A stretch of 64,000 nucleotides of DNA, taken from JAPPLB01 sp965208945 (GTDB lineage Bacteria; Acidobacteriota; Terriglobia; Bryobacterales; UBA6623). How positions within the stretch are numbered: position 1 is the stretch's first letter; each line of letters opens with the position of its first letter. The notes under the pieces are model-generated. The model was not told the origin of the DNA. It ran no database searches and saw only the letters and a program-made list of their open reading frames with translations. Location of the stretch: contig OZ242366.1 of assembly GCA_965208945.1 (NCBI GenBank), forward strand, positions 3,100,001 through 3,164,000, read 5' to 3'. This document shows positions 58,280 to 64,000 of this stretch, piece by piece. The translations under genes and the position numbers were made by a program.

Positions 58280-59838
58280 ATGTCTGTACCCGTGTTGAAG
58301 CGCCTGCTGTTCACTTCACTTGTCATGTCCGTCGCGTTGTCTGCGTCCTCGCTGCTGCCCCATCACGAGGAGGTCGCGCCCGGTGTGCATGCCGTCGGCT
58401 TTGGCACGCGCACGGGTCGGCAAACTCGGGCTGGATCGAGTTGCGCGATTCGATCGTGCTGGTGGATCTTCCTCGCGGCATTTCCTTCGAGGACTATCTT
58501 GCCGAAGCAAGCAAGGCCGGCGGCAAAATCGCCAAGCGGCTCGTGCTCACGAGTTATCGAGAGGGCGACAAAGAGATCATCGAGTCGGTGCTTGAGTCGG
58601 GCATCGAGGAAGTCGTCGTTTCGCGCGGCATTGCGGAAGACCTCGTGGCGAGTTCGGATTCCGTATCGCCCGCGCAGTTGCGGGTGTACAGCGAGAAGAC
58701 CCGGATCGTGGACGGGTCCGTTCCCGTGGACTACATCCCGCTGGACGGAACCGCCGCCAAAGGGACGGCGGCTGTGCATCTGCCCAATAGAAAAGTGCTG
58801 TTCGCGGGGCCGGTTGCCGTCAATGGGCCACACGCGCCCCTGGAGGGCAGCAACTCGACCCGCTGGGTGAATGCCATTCGCCGCCTCGAGGGACTGCAAG
58901 CGGCAAGCGTCGTGCCGGCTTTCGGATCATGGGGAGACGCGCATGTGCTGGCGCGGATGCGCTGGTATTTGGTCGAATTGCGCCGCCAGGTGGCTTACGG
59001 GCTTGCGATGGGCTGGCGGCCGGAGAGGATCTTCCCCACGGTCCGGTTTCCGGCTGAGTATTCGGTTTGGATTCCCTACGACAGAACCCGCGAAGAAGAT
59101 GTAAAGCATATCTATAGGGAATTGACCGTTCCCGACGCTCCGTTCAACGGGCAGCCGCTCAGTCAGGATGACGCTCGACCGCACGCACTGGTGCTCATCT
59201 CGGATCGGTATCACGAGCCGGAACACATTGAAATCGCGTTGCGCAAAGTGTTCGAGGCGACCGCCGTGACTCCGCATTTCACATTCGACACGCGGGCGCT
59301 CTCGTCCGGCAACCTCGGACAGGTACAGTTGCTCGTCATTCTCAAGGACGGCATGCTCTGGCCCGACGGCATCGAGCGCGGTGACAAATACAAGATTTGG
59401 ATGACGCCCGAGCAGGAAAAGGCGGTTGTCGACTTCGTCGAACAGGGCGGCGGCTTCTTGAACCTGCACAACTCGATGGGGCTCTATCCCGAAAACGGAC
59501 CGTACCTCGACCTTGTCGGCGGACGTTATATCGGCCATGGCCCCCTCGAACGTTTCCGGGTGATGGTGACGAATCGGGAGCACTCGATTGTGCGGGGAGT
59601 CGAAGACTTCTCCGTTGCCGACGAGCAGCATACGCCCCCTTACGATGAGGACAAGGTCCACGTTTTTCTGCGGAGCCGCTCCGATGACGGCTCGCGGGAA
59701 GCGGCGGCCGGCTGGGCTTACGAGCCGGGGCAGGGAAGGCTCGTGCACTTGGCGCCGGGACATACGAGCGAGGCGATGGAGCACCCCATGTTCCAACGGC
59801 TCATGAGGAACGCAGTCACCTGGCTGCTCGAACGCTGA
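58280..59838 (+). pseudogene. Metallo-beta-lactamase-like/ThuA fusion, 1-nt frameshift near start
   Basis: ATG 58280 gives a signal peptide and EEVAPGVHAVGFGTR in one frame; ANSGWIELRDSIVLVDLPRG continues in another. The switch is at about 58412, where GGCACGCGCACGGGTCG needs one extra C (GCC-ACG-GGT) to read GTR-HGS-ANSGW. The N-terminal half resembles a metallo-beta-lactamase fold but has no HxHxDH. The C-terminal third is ThuA-like (ALVLISDRYHEPEHIE, GGGFLNLHNSMGLYPEN, GLVHLAPGHTSE-type ending). It may be a true mutation or a one-base sequencing error; the rest is intact. Confidence 0.75.
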
Positions 59839-59923
59839 CCTTCAGCACGAGTCCTACGGTTAAAACACCTTTACTACCGGGTACTCAACGCTCGAAGACT
59901 CAGCGTGGCGTGCTTACTGCTAG

Positions 59924-60100
59924 CCTGCATTTCTCACCACCCGACGGTCGAAGCACGCGATACGACCGCCATGACTTCGTTGCGTTTGCTTGCCGTGCTC
60001 AACGTACTGTTCAAGTACGCCTGCGCGCGCCAAGCGGCGCACGCCTCGTCCTGACGGCCCTCTCACCCACTTCGCCTCGCCACGAGGTGAGAAATGCAGG
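59924..60100 (+). repeat. MITE-A copy 9, on the kinase stop codon
   Basis: 177 bp, ends intact (right end GAGGTGAGAAATGCAGG with one change). CTAG on both sides (59920-59923, 60101-60104). The right CTA is the TAG stop of the minus-strand kinase gene. Unoccupied perfect IS1111 target at 60005-60021. Confidence 0.94.
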
Positions 60101-61474
60101 CTAGCCGCGCTGCACGGCGCTCGTCGCAAACGAGGGTAAGGCCGCCTCCTCGGCGGCTTCGATGGAGTAGTCTTTCATCTCCGGGATCTGAATGCGCACC
60201 CGAGTGCCGCCTCCGGGTCTGTCTTCGATCACCATGTCGAACTCGTTCCCGAACAATACTTCGAGCCGCTCGTACACGTTGCTTACGCCAATGCCGGAGC
60301 GGAAGACATCGGGGATCGTATCCGGGGGGATACCGACACCGTCGTCCTCGAGTTCAAGCTGGAGCCGCGAACCCTGCACGGCGCTGCGGATCCAGATGGT
60401 GCCGCCGCCGACCTTGGGGCTGATGCCGTGCTTGATGGAGTTCTCGACAATCGGTTGCAGCAGCATGCTGGGGATCAAGGCGTTCGTCGTGTTGGCGGCT
60501 ACCTCCTTGACGATCTTCAGCTTGTCGCCGAACCGCACTACCTCGATGCTCAGGTAGTCGTCGACAAAAGACAATTCATCTCGAAGCGGTGCGAGCGCTT
60601 CCTGCTTGCGCAGCAACCGCCGCAGAATCGTCGACAGCTTGAAGATCAACAGCCGGGCGGCATCGCCGTCGCTGCGGATGAGCGATGCCACCGAATTCAG
60701 CGTATTGAACAGGAAATGAGGGTTGATCTGACTCGTCAGTGACGCCAGACGGGCCTCGATCAGCAACCGTTGCTGCTCTTCGAGTTTCCATTCGTTGCGG
60801 GTGTTGTTCCAGATCTTGAGCGTCAGGCCGACGCACAGCATCGTTGAGAAATACACCAGAACCACGGTCGCGGGGTTGAGTGTCGCCGCCGGAGGATTCA
60901 TCACGAACAACCAGTTGTTGGACGGGAAGGCATGTCCGAGGCTCGATCGGATGAACTCGATCGCCAGACAGCAAAAGAACAGCAGCATCTGGAAAGCGCC
61001 CTGCGGCGAGCGCAGCATCGGCATCCGCCAACTGGACAAAGTGAAGGGGTGCAACGGAGAGAATCGCCAGACGTCCTCAGGCCCAGGGGCAATGTCGCGC
61101 AAGAGTCCTCCCAGCGCTCCGACGCCAACCATCAAGGGCAAGGTGAGCAGCTCATGCGGTGAAATCAACATCGCAGGGAGAGCGACTAGGCCTCCCGCAA
61201 GCGCGCCGGTCACATAGCCGCCCACCAGTCCTGTGACGAAAGCGCTCTCCAATCCCAGTTCAGCGGCGTCGTACCCGAGCACAAGCCGAATCAGACTGCC
61301 GGCCGCGAAGAACAGCCCGAAGAGAGCGCCGAGTTGCAGCCGCTGCCGCAGCGTACGTTGCTCGCGCAGCAGCATCCGCTTGGCGAAATCCCAACGCAGA
61401 AGAAGGCTGGCCATCGAAGCGATGATGGCGATCTTCACCAGCAGGCTGATGAGGAGCTCTTTTTCTCCCGGCAT
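60101..61474 (-). CDS. LytS/YehU-type sensor histidine kinase
   Basis: 457 residues from ATG 61474. Six or so N-terminal helices (5TMR-LYT-like, LVGGYVTGALAGGLVALPAM) are followed by ARLASLTSQINPHFLFNTLNSVASL, the His_kinase domain with the phospho-acceptor His (NPHFLFN). LQPIVENSIKHGI is the N-box. DDGVGIPPD and GIGVSNVYERLEVLFG complete the HATPase. Such kinases usually pair with a LytTR response regulator; none is seen next to it. The stop is formed by the MITE target duplication. The gene is divergent from ribA with a 58-bp gap, so the promoters must overlap. Confidence 0.92.
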   Translation of the reverse strand: MPGEKELLISLLVKIAIIASMASLLLRWDFAKRMLLREQRTLRQRLQLGALFGLFFAAGSLIRLVLGYDAAELGLESAFVTGLVGGYVTGALAGGLVALPAMLISPHELLTLPLMVGVGALGGLLRDIAPGPEDVWRFSPLHPFTLSSWRMPMLRSPQGAFQMLLFFCCLAIEFIRSSLGHAFPSNNWLFVMNPPAATLNPATVVLVYFSTMLCVGLTLKIWNNTRNEWKLEEQQRLLIEARLASLTSQINPHFLFNTLNSVASLIRSDGDAARLLIFKLSTILRRLLRKQEALAPLRDELSFVDDYLSIEVVRFGDKLKIVKEVAANTTNALIPSMLLQPIVENSIKHGISPKVGGGTIWIRSAVQGSRLQLELEDDGVGIPPDTIPDVFRSGIGVSNVYERLEVLFGNEFDMVIEDRPGGGTRVRIQIPEMKDYSIEAAEEAALPSFATSAVQRG

Positions 61475-61518
61475 CTGCGGCGGCTTGCGGACGGGGCGGA
61501 TGCTGCAAGTCCGTTCTC

Positions 61519-61524
61519 TATAAT
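61519..61524 (+). promoter_or_regulatory. TATAAT box immediately before ribA
   Basis: TATAAT at 61519-61524 lies 8 bp before the ribA ATG with no Shine-Dalgarno between, so transcription from it would begin at or next to the start codon. No consensus -35 is visible at the right distance. Suggestive only. Confidence 0.35.
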
Positions 61525-61532
61525 GATATGCG

Positions 61533-62162
61533 ATGGGGCCGGCCTCGATAGCAGCGGACACCGCGGAACTCGAACAGGTTGCCGATGCCGCATTTCCGTG
61601 TGCCTACGGCGATTTCCGCATCCTCGGCTTTCGCGGCCGCGCCAACGGTCATGCGAGAGAGATCATCGTGCTCAAGACCGGCGACCTGTCGGCGGACGAA
61701 GTACCGCTGGTGCGCATTCACTCGCGGTGCCTGACGGGAGAAGTCTTCCACAGCCTGCGCTGCGATTGCGGCAAACAACTGGCAATGGCCCTGGAACAGA
61801 TCGGCCGAGAAAGCTCCGGTCTGTTAATCTACGATCCCCAGGAAGGCCGCGGGATCGGGCTGCTCAACAAGCTCAAGGCCTACCAGCTTCAGGACGAAGG
61901 CGCCGACACCGTCGAAGCCAATGAACGACTGGGCTTCGCCGCGGATCTGCGGTCCTACGAGTTGGCCGCCAGCGTGCTGCACGCTCTCGGCGTCAGCCGA
62001 GTCCGGCTGCTGTCGAACAACCCCTCCAAGGTCGCCGGACTCGAGCAATCCGGCATCGAGGTGGTCGAGCGCATCCCTTGTGAAGTGCCGAGCAGCGACC
62101 GCACGGCCGGTTACCTGCGAACCAAGAAAGACAAGCTGGGCCACATCCTGGAAGGCCTCTAG
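61533..62162 (+). CDS. ribA: GTP cyclohydrolase II
   Basis: 209 residues. Zinc cysteines appear in VRIHSRCLTGEVFHSLRCDCG (C-x10-C-x-C). IYDPQEGRGIGLLNKLKAYQLQDEG carries the catalytic QEGRGIG motif, and RLLSNNPSKV the nucleotide-binding region near the end. It converts GTP to the first pyrimidine intermediate of riboflavin synthesis. It is the stand-alone form, not fused to RibB. No other rib gene is here. The stop TAG (62160-62162) is the left target duplication of the MITE that follows, so the gene end has been hit exactly without loss. Confidence 0.95.
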   Translation: MGPASIAADTAELEQVADAAFPCAYGDFRILGFRGRANGHAREIIVLKTGDLSADEVPLVRIHSRCLTGEVFHSLRCDCGKQLAMALEQIGRESSGLLIYDPQEGRGIGLLNKLKAYQLQDEGADTVEANERLGFAADLRSYELAASVLHALGVSRVRLLSNNPSKVAGLEQSGIEVVERIPCEVPSSDRTAGYLRTKKDKLGHILEGL

Positions 62163-62339
62163 CCTGCATTTCTCACCACCCAACGGTCGAAGCACGTGAT
62201 ACGACCACCATGACTTCGTTGCGCTTGCTTGCCGTGCTCGACGTACCGTTCAAGTACGCCTGCGCGCGCCAAGCGGCGTGCGCCTCGTCCTGACGGCCCT
62301 CTCACGCATTTCGCCTCGCCACGTGGTGAGAAATGCAGG
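62163..62339 (+). repeat. MITE-A copy 10, on the ribA stop codon
   Basis: 177 bp, intact ends. Flanks CTAG (62159-62162, containing the ribA stop) and TTAG (62340-62343). The IS1111 target has one mismatch (TACCGTTCAAGTACGCC). Confidence 0.95.
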
Positions 62340-62456
62340 TTAGAAGGCCAACTTGAATGCGCTGCCGCATCCACTCGGCGGCGGTCTTCAACTCACCGGA
62401 TCAGGCGTCGCCGTTGCCGCTTCCTTCGGACCGCATCGGCGCTCGGAAACCGAGTG

Positions 62457-62975
62457 TTACCGCTGGTTAGCGCCGCTCAGAATCTTTGCCGTCGAGATGG
62501 CTTGCCCCGCATGCCGCGTGCTGTGCTCGGCGGCGTGGAAGATCAGGCCCAGGGTCGTACTCGGCAAGCCGGCTCGACCCACCTTTCTTGGGGACAACAG
62601 CTCTTCGCGAGCAGTGGCGCGCAACTGCTCCAGCGCGCTCTCGATCGCAGCATGCGTGCCGGCGGCGACCTCTCTCAGCGATGGGGCGGGCTCTCCGGGC
62701 TCGCCTTCGGTACGCGCTGCAGCCAGTTGAGACTCGGACAGCCGCTCGCCCCGCGCATAGGTCAGCAGGCGTTCCAGCGCCCCACCCAGATGGCGGACAT
62801 GGAACCCGATCGACGCCGCGCCGCCTGGCCGCTGCCACACGTGCTCGGGCGGCACGGACGCGACCAGGCCCTCCACCTCTTCACGGGCCTGCATCAGGGC
62901 GTGCACGGCGGGCATCAGCAGAGGCTCGAAGCCGGCTACTGGGCCTCGGAGCCAAGGGTCGGGTTTCCGGCTCAT
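62457..62975 (-). CDS. DinB-family protein (second copy)
   Basis: 172 residues, four-helix bundle. Putative metal histidines are in SIGFHVRHLGGAL (first) and GLIFHAAEHSTRHAGQAI (HxxxHxxxH-like). It is closer to the DinB_2 branch than the protein at 55303-55812. Convergent with ribA across MITE-A copy 10. Biochemical role unknown. Confidence 0.85.
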   Translation of the reverse strand: MSRKPDPWLRGPVAGFEPLLMPAVHALMQAREEVEGLVASVPPEHVWQRPGGAASIGFHVRHLGGALERLLTYARGERLSESQLAAARTEGEPGEPAPSLREVAAGTHAAIESALEQLRATAREELLSPRKVGRAGLPSTTLGLIFHAAEHSTRHAGQAISTAKILSGANQR

Positions 62976-62997
62976 TCAATCTCCTCGTTCACACTAG

Positions 62998-63088
62998 CCT
63001 GCATTTCTCACCATCCAACGGTCGAAGCACACGATACGACCGTCATGACTTCGTTGCGCTTGCTTGCCGTGCTCGACGTACTGTTCAA
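62998..63088 (+). repeat. MITE-A copy 11, left part, occupied by IS1111-group element
   Basis: Left end CCTGCATTTCTCACCATCC after CTAG (62994-62997). The MITE stops at GTACTGTTCAA (63078-63088) and the IS follows directly, exactly as in copy 1. The right part lies beyond the window. Confidence 0.93.
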
Positions 63089-63096
63089 TATATGGT

Positions 63097-63317
63097 TCGC
63101 TCCCGGGATGTCCACCTATTCCTTCTTGCTGAACGTTGGTCTGCGCCAATATATCCGACCTCTAGGTGGAACCGCGCTGGTTCCGGGCCATGATGGGGTC
63201 CGCACGTCCCGCTCCTCATAAGTACGCCGACCTGTGAGGGCCATGAACAGTAACAGGATTCGGTGACGCCGGTACGACCGTTTTGTCCATCAATCGGGAG
63301 TAAGCAGACAAACTGTG
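63097..63317 (-). ncRNA. Putative bridge RNA, IS copy 2
   Basis: Same sequence as in copy 1. The guide segments lie at 63244-63252 (TACTGTTCA on the minus strand) and 63220-63228 (GGCGTACTT on the minus strand). Both again match the MITE-A half-site in the left flank; the right flank is outside the window. Confidence 0.6.
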
Positions 63318-63352
63318 AGCTCCTGGTAGTGCTACGGCGGACCGCAGGGCGG

Positions 63353-64000
63353 TTAACCCGCCGGGGCTGGTTGCCGCTGTTGAGAGAAGCGCTGGCCGCT
63401 GCTCAGCAAGGCCCATGCGATGCGCGCCAGCCGTGCCGCCAGCGCCACGATCACGACCCGCCGATCTTTGTTCAGGAGCATCCGCCGCAGCCACTGGCCG
63501 AGTTGGTCGCTGCGCTTCGCGAGCACGTCGAGGCTCGAGCGGGCACAGTGCACCAGCAGCGTCCGGACGTAGCGGTTGCCGCGCTTGCTGATGCCTCCCA
63601 AGCGCTGCTTGCCTCCGCTGGAGTACTCTCTCGGCACCAGACCCAACCAAGCAGCGACGTCGCGCCCCTTCTCGAAGGCCTCGGCGTTGCCGATCGTCGC
63701 CACCAAGGCCGTCGCTGTCTGCACGCCGATGCCGGGGATCTCTCTGAGCCGCCGGCAGGCCTCGCTCGCCTGCGCTTTCCTCAGCAGATAGGTGTTGACT
63801 TGCTGAATCTTCTCTGCCAGCACTTGCCATTCGGCAAACATGCCCGCCAGCAGCGCCCGCATTTCGTCGGACAGGCCGTTATCGGCGTCCTCGAGGATCT
63901 CCGGCAGACGGACCACAAACCAACGCTTGCCCTGTGGAAGGGTGATGCCGCGTTCCAGCAGAAAGGCGCGCGCCTGGTTGATCAACTGCGTCGAGTTGCC
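63353..64000 (-). CDS. IS110-family (IS1111-group) transposase, C-terminal part
   Basis: The last 216 codons or so (215 residues plus the stop) of the same transposase as 3146-4219, identical over the visible stretch. It includes EIPGIGVQTATALVATIG and YSSGGKQRLGGISKRGN. The start is beyond the window edge. Confidence 0.94.
   Translation of the reverse strand, partial: GNSTQLINQARAFLLERGITLPQGKRWFVVRLPEILEDADNGLSDEMRALLAGMFAEWQVLAEKIQQVNTYLLRKAQASEACRRLREIPGIGVQTATALVATIGNAEAFEKGRDVAAWLGLVPREYSSGGKQRLGGISKRGNRYVRTLLVHCARSSLDVLAKRSDQLGQWLRRMLLNKDRRVVIVALAARLARIAWALLSSGQRFSQQRQPAPAG

Larger units (their letters stand above)
63089..64000 (-). mobile_element. IS1111-group insertion sequence, copy 2 (truncated by window edge)
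   Basis: Starts TATATGGTTCGCTCCC like copy 1 and is the same sequence over the visible 912 bp (offset 60,207 bp). It is inserted at the same AA of MITE-A in the same orientation. Non-coding DNA of about 264 bp precedes the transposase stop. Confidence 0.94.

Overview
The window is high-GC bacterial DNA. The gene set is DUF1501 and PSCyt1/DUF1549/DUF1553 proteins, PQQ-propeller and TolB-like propeller proteins, paired SelA-like PLP enzymes, sialidase-like propellers, RraA-like, ThuA, DinB and LytS-type kinase proteins. This points to an Acidobacteriota-like genome (Bryobacterales/Solibacter type); Planctomycetota or a related phylum is possible. No rRNA is present, so the assignment is inference.

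Layout. 0-12 kb: 3' part of a secretin gene, a SIS-domain sugar isomerase, an IS110-family (IS1111-group) insertion sequence, tRNA-Leu(UAA), a DUF1501/DUF1553 pair and a PQQ propeller. 12-15 kb: a second IS110-family element, hicB with a wrecked hicA, and an orphan NHLP-type RiPP precursor ending in CCCW. 15.5-27.2 kb: complete type I restriction-modification genes hsdR-hsdM-hsdS, convergent with a visibly lower-GC, 1,999-residue membrane-anchored helical-repeat protein with PIN-like segments. 27.4-36 kb: a truncated antitoxin gene, smc, a tRNA-binding-domain gene split by a MITE, a TolB-like propeller, a UPF0175-like gene hit by three insertions, and an exported M18 aminopeptidase. 36-59.8 kb: a catabolic region with two ACS-type MFS transporters, creatininase, three sialidase-like propellers, HpcH/HpaI-like aldolase, an EF_0837-type amidohydrolase, two SelA-like PLP proteins, exported SOD, RraA-like protein, a TRAP transporter (dctPQM), SCO1, a PHP-like lipoprotein and a frameshifted ThuA protein. 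60-64 kb: LytS-type kinase, ribA, DinB and a second copy of the first insertion sequence.

The dominant structural theme is small non-autonomous elements. A 177-bp MITE (MITE-A) and a relative with a different core (MITE-B) share 17-bp ends CCTGCATTTCTCACCAC and mostly YTAR target duplications, as in IS5-family transposition. Together they occur 16 times here. A third, unrelated 260-bp element (MITE-C) occurs twice. The MITEs sit on stop codons, inside small genes (csaA-like, hicA, UPF0175-like) and between dctP and dctQ. Both copies of the IS1111-group element are inserted at the same dinucleotide inside MITE-A. Downstream of its transposase the IS carries two 9-nt segments, in the arrangement expected of a bridge-RNA target loop, that together spell the 17-bp MITE-A target TACTGTTCAAGTACGCC. 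I read this as an RNA-guided transposon programmed to land in another mobile element. It is the most interesting system in the window.
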